Source: Streptomyces griseoviridis (lineage in GTDB: Bacteria; Actinomycetota; Actinomycetes; Streptomycetales; Streptomycetaceae). From it: DNA of 64,000 bases. The position numbers were made by a program, and so were the translations under genes. Below, in pieces: positions 34,726 to 43,547 of the stretch; the stretch's first letter is position 1, and every line of letters begins with the position of its first letter. Below the pieces are notes generated by a model. The model saw only the letters and a program-made list of their open reading frames with translations. It was not told the origin of the DNA and ran no database searches. The stretch is taken from NCBI RefSeq assembly GCF_005222485.1, contig NZ_CP029078.1:4925501-4989500 (forward strand), in the 5' to 3' direction.

Positions 34726-36222
34726 GTGGGGATGCTCATCAATACGGACGGCCGACGCTTTTCGTCGGCCGCTTTGGACGGTGCAATAACCGCTGTCGTA
34801 CGGGAACTGCGACGGCACGGAATCACCCAGGACGATCGTGTAATGCTGACCGGTGCCAATACCGAGAAATTCGTCCTGGTCCTTTTCGCACTGATGGAAC
34901 TGGGGACCTCGATCGCTCTGGTCGATCGCCGTACCCCGGCCGCCGAGCAGGCCCGACTCCTCATCGGCGCCGACGCCAGCCGACTGGTCACCGATGCCCC
35001 GCTGCCAGCTGGCAGCACCGAGATCGACCAGCTTTCCCTCGAGGACCTATGTGCCACCGCGTTGGCAAGGGCGGCGATTGCCGACCGTGCGCCGGACTGC
35101 GGCCCCGCGTCGTCCTTCGGCCGCGACCGGCTGGCCCGCTTCTCGCGCTGGTTCGCCCGCGAGGACGCTCTGATCGTGTGGAGCTCGGGCAGCACCGGCA
35201 CCCCCAAGGGCATTGTCCGCTCGGGAGCCTCCGTCCGGGCCAACACCGAACGGACCAGCGCCCGGATGGCCTACCGAGCCACCGACGTGCTGCTGCCGCT
35301 GTTGCCCTTCACGCACCAGTACGGCCTGTCGATGCTGCTGCTGTGGCAGGACACGGGCTGCGCACTGGTGTTGCAGACCAGCAGCCAGCGCGTCGATGCG
35401 GCACTTGCCGCGATCCGCTCTCACCGCGTCACCGTGGTCGACGCGGTCCCGGCGACCTACCACACGCTGCTGAACTTGCTGGAGAGCGGCCGCGGCAGCG
35501 AAGACTGGCTCAGCACAGTGCGGATGTGGTGCGTGGGCGGGGAGCCGCTGGGAAGCGAGCCCCGGCAGCGTTTCGCCGACCGGATAGGCAGGCCGCTGCT
35601 GGACGGCTACGGCAGCAGCGAGGCCGGGAACATCGCGCTGGCCGTGCCGCCCACACCGATCGGCTGCGGCCGTCCGTTGCAGGGCATCGCCGTGCGGGTG
35701 GTCGATGGGGCGGGCATGCCGGTCGCCCCGGGCACCGTCGGCGAGATTGTCGTGCGCACCCCCGACTACATGACGGGCCTACTCGGACCGGGAGGCACGG
35801 TACTCGCGATGGAGCACGCCGAGTACCGCACCGACGACATCGGGCAGATCGACGTCCAGGGCAACCTCACCGTGCTGGGCCGCAGGGCTGCGGTGCACCG
35901 ACTCGGACACACCCTCTACCCGGACGGCATCGCCGACCGGGCAAGTGCCTGTGGTGCTCTGGTCCGGGTGATCCCGGTCGTACCCGAGGGGTCGGACAGC
36001 CGGGCACAGCTGGTCTTCTTCGTCGCCGACCGGGCCGAGCGGTCCGCAGCGCACTGGCGGTCCGCAGTGGCCGAACACATCGCGGAGCACGAGCGGCCTA
36101 ATCGCGTGGTGGTTGTTCCGGAATTCCCAATTAACAGAACGGGCAAAGTCGATCGCCAGTCACTACAGAGGCTGGCGGAATCCGCAGTCGCGAGAGACGC
36201 CAAGAAAGGAGAACTGCAGTGA
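34726..36222 (+). CDS. Adenylate-forming ligase (ANL superfamily)
   Basis: The 498-residue AMP-dependent synthetase has the core P-loop SSGSTGTPKGIV (about residue 155), VPATYHT, GYGSSEAG (A5), the YRTDDIG (A7) motif and the C-terminal NRTGKVDR with the catalytic Lys. The hinge GRRAAVHRLGHTLYP is atypical. The protein lacks a carrier or condensation domain and is a stand-alone activator of a carboxylic acid or amino acid. The start could be GTG 34726 or ATG 34732. Its stop overlaps the aldehyde dehydrogenase start by 4 bp, so the pair should be coupled. An acid-to-aldehyde sequence is one possible reading. Confidence 0.85.
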   Translation: MGMLINTDGRRFSSAALDGAITAVVRELRRHGITQDDRVMLTGANTEKFVLVLFALMELGTSIALVDRRTPAAEQARLLIGADASRLVTDAPLPAGSTEIDQLSLEDLCATALARAAIADRAPDCGPASSFGRDRLARFSRWFAREDALIVWSSGSTGTPKGIVRSGASVRANTERTSARMAYRATDVLLPLLPFTHQYGLSMLLLWQDTGCALVLQTSSQRVDAALAAIRSHRVTVVDAVPATYHTLLNLLESGRGSEDWLSTVRMWCVGGEPLGSEPRQRFADRIGRPLLDGYGSSEAGNIALAVPPTPIGCGRPLQGIAVRVVDGAGMPVAPGTVGEIVVRTPDYMTGLLGPGGTVLAMEHAEYRTDDIGQIDVQGNLTVLGRRAAVHRLGHTLYPDGIADRASACGALVRVIPVVPEGSDSRAQLVFFVADRAERSAAHWRSAVAEHIAEHERPNRVVVVPEFPINRTGKVDRQSLQRLAESAVARDAKKGELQ

Positions 36223-37229
36223 ACCAGATCGTCGCCGAAACCAAGGCGGAGCCGCAGTATGAGATTCCCTTCGCCGATCGGCTGGCCATCCTGAGGAATG
36301 TGGCGGAGCTGCTCCGGACGCGCCGTGACGAAGTTCTCCAGATACTTTTCGAGAGCTGTAACTACCGGACCGCGGTCGGTGAGATCGAGGTCTCCATCGC
36401 GACCCTTGAGGGTGCCGAGCAGGAGATGGCCAGGTTCCGCCCGCCGCGGCTTGAGCAACTGGCCGTTCTCATGCCCTCGAACATTCCGCTCTACAGTTAC
36501 ATCCTCTACCTGCTGATCCCCAGTCTCTACAGCGATCGCCTGGTGTTCCGGCCGTCAGGTCGGATCAGCAGCCAGACCGAGCGGCTGCACAAACTGCTCG
36601 GCGAGGCGCACGGTCTGCCGATCGTGTTGCGCCAGAGCGGGCAGCGGGACTTCCTTCGCAATGACGTGACAGGATCACAGGTGCTGGTCTTCACCGGGGC
36701 CTTCGAGAACGCCGAGAAGATCCGCGGTCAGCTCCGCAAGGACCAGCTGTTCCTTTACTTCGGCCAGGGCATTAACCCGTTCGTGGTTGGCCCAGACGCC
36801 GACGTAGGCAAGGCAGTGGACGGCGCGCTGCGGGCCAGGATGCTGAACTCCGGGCAGGACTGCTTCGGCCCGGATGTGTACTTCGTCCACACCTCCGTCA
36901 GCTCCCAGTTCTTCAACCTGCTCAGCCGCCGGGTGCGATCGCTGAAGCACGGCCGCCACGAGGATCCGACCGCCGACTACGGTTCGATGTACTACCTGGA
37001 CGCCTTCGAGGGAGCGCTCGCCCACCTGGTGGACGACCGTGTCTACATCCTGGTCGGCGGCCGGGCCGACCTGACCGAGGGGCACCTCACGCCCACCGTG
37101 CTGGTCCGGCCTGTGGAGAGCGTGGCCGAGGCCGTGCTGGAGACTTATCTGCGCACCACCCGTGCGCTGCTGTTCCACGCCCAGTTCCTCGCGCAGCACG
37201 CCCACACAGTCGCGGTAACTCCATGCTGA
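36219..37229 (+). CDS. Aldehyde dehydrogenase family protein, C-terminally short
   Basis: The 336-residue protein aligns by motif with ALDH: an N-terminal helical region, VLVFTGAFENAEKI (FTG-type cofactor loop), and the catalytic Cys215 in NSGQDCFGPDVYF. The normal EEIFGPV and C-terminal PFGG-x-K segments are absent, and the frame stops about 120 residues before the usual family length (about 450-500). It is therefore either a truncated gene or a divergent short member. It overlaps the ligase by 4 bp. Nothing after the stop (37230-37340) restores the C-terminus in another frame. Confidence 0.7.
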   Translation: MNQIVAETKAEPQYEIPFADRLAILRNVAELLRTRRDEVLQILFESCNYRTAVGEIEVSIATLEGAEQEMARFRPPRLEQLAVLMPSNIPLYSYILYLLIPSLYSDRLVFRPSGRISSQTERLHKLLGEAHGLPIVLRQSGQRDFLRNDVTGSQVLVFTGAFENAEKIRGQLRKDQLFLYFGQGINPFVVGPDADVGKAVDGALRARMLNSGQDCFGPDVYFVHTSVSSQFFNLLSRRVRSLKHGRHEDPTADYGSMYYLDAFEGALAHLVDDRVYILVGGRADLTEGHLTPTVLVRPVESVAEAVLETYLRTTRALLFHAQFLAQHAHTVAVTPC

Positions 37230-37344
37230 TACCCCGTTGCATGTCCATGTACATCGATATCGAACTGATGCTCAGGTCGACGCAGGACCGGCCCATCCTG
37301 TCGGCCGATGGGCGGTTCTGGGCCGCACGGTTAACGTCGAAGCC

Positions 37345-38028
37345 GTGACCGATGCGCTGCATAACCGCATGTACCTGCTGGCCTACGACGCCGCAGTCCA
37401 CGGCCCGTTCAATCGCAGCCGGGCTGCCTTCCTGGTCCGCGCCGCGGTGATAATCGAGCTCGCGCTGGGCGGGCAGATCGTGGAGGCGGACGGAGAGGTC
37501 CACGTGACGGAGGCGGCGGCCGGTGCGGGGCCGGTGACGCGCGGGGCACGTGTCCGCTATGCGGCACCGGGGACCGGTTGGCGGGCCCTGTTGCTACGGG
37601 ACCGCGTCGAGACCCTCCAGGCAGTGGAAGAGCACCTCGCGGCCCAGGGCCTGCTGACGATCGAGGATTGCCGCGCGCTGGTGGCCCCCGCACGACATGT
37701 GACTCTGACGGACCTGGCCGACTGCGGCACGGTCCACCGGCAGGTCGCCATGGTCCTGCACGACACCGGGCCAGCCAGCGGGGTGCCAGTTGCGGATGCC
37801 GCGCTGCTGGCGCTGGCCGCCGTGGGGGACCTGTCCCAGGTCGTGTCCCGCACGGATCCCCGTCAACGGGCCCGGATCGAAGTGCTGACGAGCCGGATCG
37901 GTGACATTGCACCTGGCCTCGAACGGGCGGTCCGTGCACTCCCGTTCGAGCTGGCCAGGCCCGTGTCCAGCTTCGCGAACACATGCCACACACCGGCAAC
38001 GGGCGGGGGGAGCACCGGGCGAAGCTGA
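37345..38028 (+). CDS. GPP34 (GOLPH3/Vps74-like) phosphoprotein
   Basis: The 227-residue protein starts at GTG 37345, giving VTDALHNRMYLLAYDAAVHG, the usual start of bacterial GPP34 proteins. RAAVIIELALGGQI and VVAPARHVTLTDLADC follow the family pattern, as do the helical bundle and the C-terminal VLTSRIGDIAPGLERAVRAL. GOLPH3 proteins bind phosphatidylinositol-4-phosphate in eukaryotes; the bacterial versions are common in actinomycetes with unknown function. Upstream spacing to the ALDH gene is 115 bp and no clear ribosome binding site is seen, so the start is uncertain. Confidence 0.75.
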   Translation: MTDALHNRMYLLAYDAAVHGPFNRSRAAFLVRAAVIIELALGGQIVEADGEVHVTEAAAGAGPVTRGARVRYAAPGTGWRALLLRDRVETLQAVEEHLAAQGLLTIEDCRALVAPARHVTLTDLADCGTVHRQVAMVLHDTGPASGVPVADAALLALAAVGDLSQVVSRTDPRQRARIEVLTSRIGDIAPGLERAVRALPFELARPVSSFANTCHTPATGGGSTGRS

Positions 38029-38294
38029 GGTGTCGTGTGCTGCCGCTGTTCTCTGCCCAGCCGTCGGCCCGCGGGACGACGGCTCCAGCCCGGGCGCCCG
38101 GGCCGCTCTCCGGATCAACCCCTCGTGCAGCAGGAGTTCCGCAGGAAGCGCGCTACCGTGACTGACCGATGTCAGCAGCCTGGCCACGCCCACGGGGGCT
38201 CAGCCGCCTGATGCCACAGTCCGTGTCGAGCACCGGACTTCGCCCGTTCCGCTGAGCCGTAGTGCCACCGGTCGGCTGCCCTGCCATGGCTGGG

Positions 38295-38990
38295 TCAGCG
38301 GCCCAGGCCGGAACCGCCGTCGACCGGGATGATGGCGCCGGTGATGTAACTGGCCTGGTCAGAGGCGAGGAACCGGATGGCGGCGGCGGTCTCGTCGGGA
38401 TGGGCAGAGCGGGCGAGCGGGATCTGGCTGAGCAAGGCGGTGCGCCGACCGGCTGAGAGGGCGTCGGTCATGCCGGTGTCAACCAAGCCCGGTGCGATGA
38501 CGTTGCAGGTGATGTTGCGCGAGCCCAGCTCACGGACCAGGCCGATCAGAGCGGCCTTGGCAGCGGCGTAGTTGGCCTGGCCGGCGGCGCCTTGGAGGGC
38601 GACCACCGAGGAGACAAGGACGATCCGCCCCTTTCCCGCTCGCAGCATCCCGTGGGCGGCCCGCTGGACCGTACGATAGACAGCCGTGAGATTGGTGTCG
38701 AGCACGGTGGACAGGTCCTCCTCGGACATCCGCGTCAACAGCGTGTCCCAGGTGATGCCCGCGTTGGCTACCAAGACCTCGACCGGGCCGTGCCGCTCCT
38801 CGATCTGCTGGTAGGCCGACTCCACATGGTTGGGATCGGTGATGTCGCAGCGGATGGCCAGGCAGCCCGCGTCGGTGAGGGTCTGCGGTGGCTCGCTCGA
38901 ATGGCAGGTGACCGCGACCCGGTCGCCGAGTTCGGTGAAGGCGCGCGCGGAAGCGAGCCCGATGCCACGGTTGCCTCCGGTGGCGAACAC
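38295..38990 (-). CDS. fabG: Short-chain dehydrogenase/reductase, FabG-like
   Basis: The 231-residue SDR has the NADP-binding TGGNRGIG at residues about 5-12, the NAGI motif, catalytic Ser in VLVSSVV, and Y-A-A-A-K in NYAAAKAAL, then PGLVDTGMT. The C-terminal FLASDQASYITGAIIPVDGG is typical of 3-oxoacyl-ACP reductases. The start is unusual: GTG 38990 begins only four residues before TGG and has no ribosome binding site at normal distance; the frame runs open a little upstream without another start. It follows the response regulator by 16 bp and could be co-translated. It may serve a fatty-acid- or polyketide-like step. Confidence 0.82.
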   Translation of the reverse strand: MFATGGNRGIGLASARAFTELGDRVAVTCHSSEPPQTLTDAGCLAIRCDITDPNHVESAYQQIEERHGPVEVLVANAGITWDTLLTRMSEEDLSTVLDTNLTAVYRTVQRAAHGMLRAGKGRIVLVSSVVALQGAAGQANYAAAKAALIGLVRELGSRNITCNVIAPGLVDTGMTDALSAGRRTALLSQIPLARSAHPDETAAAIRFLASDQASYITGAIIPVDGGSGLGR

Positions 38991-39006
38991 AGAGCGTTCA
39001 TTCTGT

Positions 39007-39657
39007 TCATCCCTCCAGTTCCCGTACCAGCACGGCGGCCTGGGCCCGGCTGCGTAGGTTCAGCTTGCTGAGCAGGCGGCTCACATGGGTCTTGACCGTG
39101 GTCTCCGCCATCTGTAGACGGGTCGAGATCTCGGCGTTCGACAGACCCCAGCCGAGGCAGGACAGCACCTCGCGCTCCCGGGGAGTGAGCGTCTCCAGCG
39201 CCGCGGAGTCGGTGAGCCTGTCGCCCCGGGAGGCCCGCGAGGAGGCGTATTCGGCGATCAGACGCCAGCCGATGGTGGGCGCGATCAGGCCGTTGCCGGC
39301 CGCGACCGTACGCACGGCGTCGATCAGGCCGTCGGCGTCGATGTCCTTCAGCAGGAAGCCGGAGGCGCCGGCGCGCAGCGCGCCGAAGACGTGCTCGTCC
39401 AGGTCGAAGGTGGTGAGTACCAGCACGTCGGCGAGCTGTTCGGCGACCACGGTCCGGGTGGCCGAGACTCCGTCCAGCCGCGGCATCCGCACGTCCATCA
39501 ACACCAGGTCCGGCCGGAGCCGGCGGGTCAGAGCCACGGCTTGTTCGCCGTCGGCGGCCTCGCCCACGACCTCGATGTCGGGCGCGCTGCGCAGGATCAG
39601 AACGAGTCCGGAGCGGACGGCGGACTGGTCCTCGGCGACGATGACACGGATGGTCAC
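39007..39657 (-). CDS. NarL/LuxR-family response regulator
   Basis: The 216-residue protein starts at GTG 39657, overlapping the kinase stop by 4 bp. The receiver domain has acidic pair E9-D10, phospho-accepting Asp55 in VLMDVRMP, and a Lys in LLKDID. The C-terminal LuxR-type helix-turn-helix reads LTPREREVLSCLGWGLSNAEIS and TTVKTHVSRLLSKLNLRSR. It should be the partner of the kinase at 40856 and probably acts on genes in the island. Confidence 0.93.
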   Translation of the reverse strand: MTIRVIVAEDQSAVRSGLVLILRSAPDIEVVGEAADGEQAVALTRRLRPDLVLMDVRMPRLDGVSATRTVVAEQLADVLVLTTFDLDEHVFGALRAGASGFLLKDIDADGLIDAVRTVAAGNGLIAPTIGWRLIAEYASSRASRGDRLTDSAALETLTPREREVLSCLGWGLSNAEISTRLQMAETTVKTHVSRLLSKLNLRSRAQAAVLVRELEG

Positions 39658-40856
39658 GGTGTTCCTTCCGCAGGGGTGGAGAGAACGGGCTGGTCGATGG
39701 GGAGTGAGGCGCAGACCTGCCAGCATCTGCCGTCGGGGGTAACCTGGGGGCCGGCCTGGAACGAGCCGTGCAGCAGGGCCACACGTTCCCGCATCCCGAT
39801 CAGGCCCGCACCGGATCCGGGGACCTCCGGTTGCTCCGAGTGGTCGGCGAAGGGGCTGCTCACCTGCACGGTGAGCACGTCGTCCTGCTGGGCGAGGTGA
39901 ACGATGACCGGCCCCGGGGCGGCGTGCTTGAGCGCGTTGGTCAGAGACTCCTGGGTGATTCGGTACGCGGCGAAGTCGACGGGCGAGGGCAGTTCCGGAC
40001 CAGGCGGCCGGGTGTCGTCCACGGTGACGTCCAGGCCGTTCGTGCGGGCGCGCGCGACCAGCGCGCCCAGGCCGTCCAGGGTCGGCACCGGCGCCGGATC
40101 CGCTTCGCTGCCGCGGTCCCGGAGCAGTCCGATAAGGCGACGCATCTCCGACAAGCCCTCGACACCGTTCTCCCGGATGACCGCGAGTGCGTTCTTGGCG
40201 TTCCCCGGGTCGTCCAGCGAGAGTGCGGCGGTGGAGTGGAGGGCGATCGCGGTAAGCCGGTTGGCGACCATGTCGTGCAGTTCACGGGCCATCCGGGTGC
40301 GCTCGGCGGTGATCGCCTGCGCCCGGTCCATCTCGGCCAGCCGGATGCTCTGCCTGGCCTGCAACCTGGCGGAATCGGCAGCCTCCCGGTGGTTGCGGAC
40401 GAGGGCTCCCGTGGCCGCCGGAACGAGGGTGACCAGGCCGATGACCACGCCGATGAACACTGCCTCGGAGGGGCCGTACCAGGCGATGAAGCCCACGGTC
40501 GCGGTGACCGTGACCAGCCCGGCGATGACCGGAATCCGTTGGGCGGCAGAGCGGCTGCCGTAGAGGACGGCGGCGTACACGAGGTCGGTGAACATCAGCA
40601 CCGTTGCCAGGCTGCCCGAGGTGAACTGGTCCCCTACCAGGGCGAGAAAGCCCAGCAGCAGGGCGGTCTGCGGCCTGACGCGCCGAAGCATCTCAAGCCC
40701 GGCGGTCACGGTCAGCGGCAGCAGTACCCACGCCCCGTCCAGCGGCCGATCGGCCTGGGGATACTGTCCGAGCAACCACAGCACCAGGCCACCGGCCAGC
40801 CCGACAAAGGCGATTGACAGATCGTCACGATGAGGTTGTGAACAAGGGGTGGCCAT
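39654..40856 (-). CDS. Sensor histidine kinase (HisKA_3 type)
   Basis: The 400-residue membrane kinase starts at ATG 40856, after ggatggtga. Residues 15-150 contain five or six hydrophobic spans without a large extracellular loop. The dimerisation domain has His194 in MARELHDMVANRLTAI, and the ATPase N-box is ITQESLTNALKHA with GLIGMRER as a G box. The kinase belongs to the NarL/DesK-type family common in Streptomyces. It forms an operon with the response regulator and the FabG-like gene and is divergent from the membrane protein at 41010, with 153 bp of shared promoter region. Confidence 0.92.
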   Translation of the reverse strand: MATPCSQPHRDDLSIAFVGLAGGLVLWLLGQYPQADRPLDGAWVLLPLTVTAGLEMLRRVRPQTALLLGFLALVGDQFTSGSLATVLMFTDLVYAAVLYGSRSAAQRIPVIAGLVTVTATVGFIAWYGPSEAVFIGVVIGLVTLVPAATGALVRNHREAADSARLQARQSIRLAEMDRAQAITAERTRMARELHDMVANRLTAIALHSTAALSLDDPGNAKNALAVIRENGVEGLSEMRRLIGLLRDRGSEADPAPVPTLDGLGALVARARTNGLDVTVDDTRPPGPELPSPVDFAAYRITQESLTNALKHAAPGPVIVHLAQQDDVLTVQVSSPFADHSEQPEVPGSGAGLIGMRERVALLHGSFQAGPQVTPDGRCWQVCASLPIDQPVLSTPAEGTP

Positions 40857-41009
40857 TTCACCATCCAACCACCGGGTGCTCAGGGGGAGCCTCCTCCTCA
40901 CAGCGGACCAGGACATACATCGAAGGATGCAGGCAAAGGTCGTTATCGCTGACGACGTCCCGAACACGCGCGGACGCCATGATGACGAGGTGAGCGGAAG
41001 GAGCTCGAC

Positions 41010-41612
41010 GTGATCGTCACCCTGATCGTCATCTGCGAGGTCAGCTTCTGGGTGCTGCTGGCCGCTGGGCTCGCCGCCCGCTATCTGCTCAAGTTGCGGC
41101 GCACCAGCGTGGTCATGCTGCTGTGCGAACCACTCCTGGAGGTCGTCCTGCTGGTCGCGACCGCGGTCGATCTTCGTAATGGTGCCAAGCCGAGCTGGGA
41201 GCACGGCCTCGCGGCCATCTATATCGGCTTCACGGTCGCCTATGGCCACTACACGATCAGCAGGCTCGACGGTTGGGCCGCATATCGCTTCGGTGGCGCG
41301 CCACGGCCGGCCAAGCCACCGAAGTACGGGATGCCGCGCGCCCGACACGAGGGCAAACTGTGGCTGCGTACGCTGCTTGCGGGGGCGGTCGCCTCCGGCC
41401 TTCTGCAGCTGGCGATCTGGTATGTGGGGAACGGCACGTCCGCCGCTGATGCATTGCGTCTCTGGCAGCTGGTCGCGCTGCGCGCGGTCGGGATCCATGG
41501 CGTGATCGCGGTCACCTATCTGCTCTGGCCGAAGAAGGCGCCGACCGAGGAGCCCGCGGGGCGCGCGGCGACGGCTGAGCGGCTCCCCCGGGAGCACTCA
41601 GGAGGGCGCTGA
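41010..41612 (+). CDS. Multi-span membrane protein
   Basis: The 200-residue protein starts at GTG 41010 with ggaaggagct upstream. Five or so hydrophobic segments are visible (LIVICEVSFWVLLAAGLAAR, VMLLCEPLLEVVLLVATAV, and three more). Family relationship is not recognised. Its position divergent from a two-component system suggests a regulated or sensory role, but this is not supported by motifs. Confidence 0.65.
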   Translation: MIVTLIVICEVSFWVLLAAGLAARYLLKLRRTSVVMLLCEPLLEVVLLVATAVDLRNGAKPSWEHGLAAIYIGFTVAYGHYTISRLDGWAAYRFGGAPRPAKPPKYGMPRARHEGKLWLRTLLAGAVASGLLQLAIWYVGNGTSAADALRLWQLVALRAVGIHGVIAVTYLLWPKKAPTEEPAGRAATAERLPREHSGGR

Positions 41613-41807
41613 GGTCTGCCGATCCAGTGGGACCACTCTGATGTGCGGTTGGCGGGCCAGGGCGGTAGCGAAGACGTCCGTTGCCGGGGCATCGGCTACG
41701 ACTACGTGCACGCCGCCGTGGACGACCACTTCCGCCCGGCTTACGCCGAGATCCTGGCCGACGAGAGAGGACAGGGGCCGGTAGCGGTGATCCACTGACA
41801 GGTGCAC
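41598..41807 (-). CDS. Small hypothetical protein
   Basis: A 69-residue frame (GTG start) with an alternating hydrophobic middle (VVVHGGVHVVVADAPATDVFATAL). It lies downstream of the MaoC-like gene on the same strand and overlaps the 3' end of the membrane protein gene. No family match; it could be a remnant or a chance frame. Confidence 0.3.
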   Translation of the reverse strand: MHLSVDHRYRPLSSLVGQDLGVSRAEVVVHGGVHVVVADAPATDVFATALARQPHIRVVPLDRQTSAPS

Positions 41808-41852
41808 CTTGCTGGTCTTGTGTCCTGAACATGAAAGAGGTGTGGGACAACT

Positions 41853-42296
41853 CTAGTGGGACCGGGCGGCCAGGGACATGTACACCGTCCCCACTGCCGC
41901 CCGGTTTTGTGCGGTCACCTCCGCCCGTAGCTCCAGGACATCGCTGCCTCCGAGTGGCTTCACCGCGTCGATGTGGACCGTCAGAAGCAGGAGGTCTCCG
42001 GCGAACACCGGGCGGCGCAGCACGAACCGCTGGTCGCGGTGGACCACTCGGTCGTAGTCCAGCCCGACCTCGGGGTCGAAGACCGCCTGGTCGGAGGCGC
42101 GTTGCATCGGCACGCACAGGAACGTCGGCGGGGCGAGGAGGTCGGGGTGACCCAGCGCCCGTGCTGCCTCGAGGCTGTGGCAGGCGGGATGCCGCTCGCC
42201 CACCGCCAGGGCGAAGGCGCGGACCTTCTCCCGCTCCACCGGGTACGCCGGGCCGGGTGGGTAGACCCGGCCAGCCAGCGAGGCGTCCAGTGCCAT
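41853..42296 (-). CDS. MaoC-like/HadA-type dehydratase N-terminal domain protein (FAS1-like)
   Basis: The 147-residue protein starts at ATG 42296 with ggaggacgc upstream. It begins MALDASLAGRVYPPGPAYPVEREKVRAFALAVGE, split here as the family's signature of HadA/MaoC_dehydrat_N proteins. APPTFLCVP and VHRDQRFVLRRPVFAGDLL follow. Such proteins are the non-catalytic partner of a hydratase (HadB) in actinobacterial fatty-acid and mycolate synthesis. No HadB-like partner is present in the window. In the island it may serve an acyl or polyketide-like intermediate. Confidence 0.75.
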   Translation of the reverse strand: MALDASLAGRVYPPGPAYPVEREKVRAFALAVGERHPACHSLEAARALGHPDLLAPPTFLCVPMQRASDQAVFDPEVGLDYDRVVHRDQRFVLRRPVFAGDLLLLTVHIDAVKPLGGSDVLELRAEVTAQNRAAVGTVYMSLAARSH

Positions 42297-42515
42297 GCGT
42301 CCTCCAGTCGGATTCGGTCGAGGGCCACGACGCCCCAGCAGACTGGAGAGAACTACATCGTCTCTACATGGCGTGGACGGGCCGGGAGCTACGTGGAGGC
42401 GGCTGACCACACCGGCTCACGCGTATAGATCGCTGATAGCAACACTCCTGATACTGCTGGCGGAATGAGATCGAGAATCGGGGGCCCACGCCTCTCCGAC
42501 GATGAAGGGAGAGCC

Positions 42516-43547
42516 GTGTCCACAGGGCTCAAGGGCATCCTCTCGACGGTGGGCAATACCCCGCTCATCGAACTGGACCGGCTGATATCCGGATTCTCCT
42601 CACACGTGTTCGCCAAGGTCGAACGGTTCAACCCCGGCGGCAGCATCAAGGACCGCTCGGCGCTCGGCATGCTGATGGCGCGCCTTCGTGACGGGCAACT
42701 GGTGCCGGGCCGGTCAACCGTCATAGAGTCCAGCTCCGGCAATCTGGCCATCGGACTGGCACAGATCTGCGGCTACTTCGGTTTGCGCTTCATCTGCGTG
42801 GTCGATTTCCGCACCACGCAGCAGAACCTGGCAATCCTGCGGGCTTATGGGGCCGATGTCCGGGTCGTCACCGAACCTGACCCTGCCACAGGAGAGTTGC
42901 TGCCCCAGCGGCTCCGGCTGGTGGCTCAGCTGCTCGAGGAAACCCCAGATTCCTACTGCCCCGACCAGTACACCAACCCGCTCAACCCTCAGGCGCATCT
43001 GACCACCATGGCGGAGATCGACACGGCCCTCGACGGCCGGATCGACTACCTTGTGGTTTCCGCTGGCACCACCGGCACACTGGGCGGTTGCGCTGAGTAC
43101 ATCCGCCGCAGAAAACTGCCCACCAAGGTGGTGGCGGTGGACGCTATCGGCAGTGTCCTCTTCGGCTCGACCGTGGCCTGCGAGCGGCTCATACCCGGCC
43201 ACGGCAACTCGGTGCCCCCCAGGCTGCTCAGACGCGAGGACGCACACCGAGTCGTCCATGTGAGCGACCTGGACTGCGTGGTGGGCTGCCGTCGGCTGGT
43301 TCAGCGCGAAGCGGTGCTGGCCGGCGGCTCCTCCGGCGCGGTGGTCGCGGCTCTGGGGCGGATCGCCGCCGAGATCCCTCCCGGTTCCAACTGCGTCCTG
43401 ATCCTGCCTGGCGGTGGCGACCGCTACCTCGACACGGTCTACGACGACCAGTGGGTTCGCCACCACTTCGGTGAGGTCTCCCACTTGTGGAAGGGCCCGA
43501 ACCCCATCCCCGAACCTGACCAGCGGAAAGCGAGTGCTCAGTGCTAA
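42516..43547 (+). CDS. sbnA: SbnA-like PLP enzyme (2,3-diaminopropionate pathway)
   Basis: The 343-residue protein starts at GTG 42516 with gaagggagag upstream. It is a cysteine-synthase-fold enzyme: PLP Lys45 in NPGGSIKDR, the SSSGN loop and GTTGTLGG phosphate cup. The region LIPGHGNSVPPRLLRREDAH and the length place it in the SbnA family, which joins O-phospho-L-serine and L-glutamate to N-(2-amino-2-carboxyethyl)-L-glutamate. It overlaps the SbnB-like gene by 7 bp, the normal partner arrangement. A primary cysteine synthase is unlikely given that partner. Confidence 0.9.
   Translation: MSTGLKGILSTVGNTPLIELDRLISGFSSHVFAKVERFNPGGSIKDRSALGMLMARLRDGQLVPGRSTVIESSSGNLAIGLAQICGYFGLRFICVVDFRTTQQNLAILRAYGADVRVVTEPDPATGELLPQRLRLVAQLLEETPDSYCPDQYTNPLNPQAHLTTMAEIDTALDGRIDYLVVSAGTTGTLGGCAEYIRRRKLPTKVVAVDAIGSVLFGSTVACERLIPGHGNSVPPRLLRREDAHRVVHVSDLDCVVGCRRLVQREAVLAGGSSGAVVAALGRIAAEIPPGSNCVLILPGGGDRYLDTVYDDQWVRHHFGEVSHLWKGPNPIPEPDQRKASAQC

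Noticed and set aside
38029..38294. Possible gene between GPP34 and FabG genes
   Set aside because: Only short frames with no domain, ribosome binding site or codon bias.
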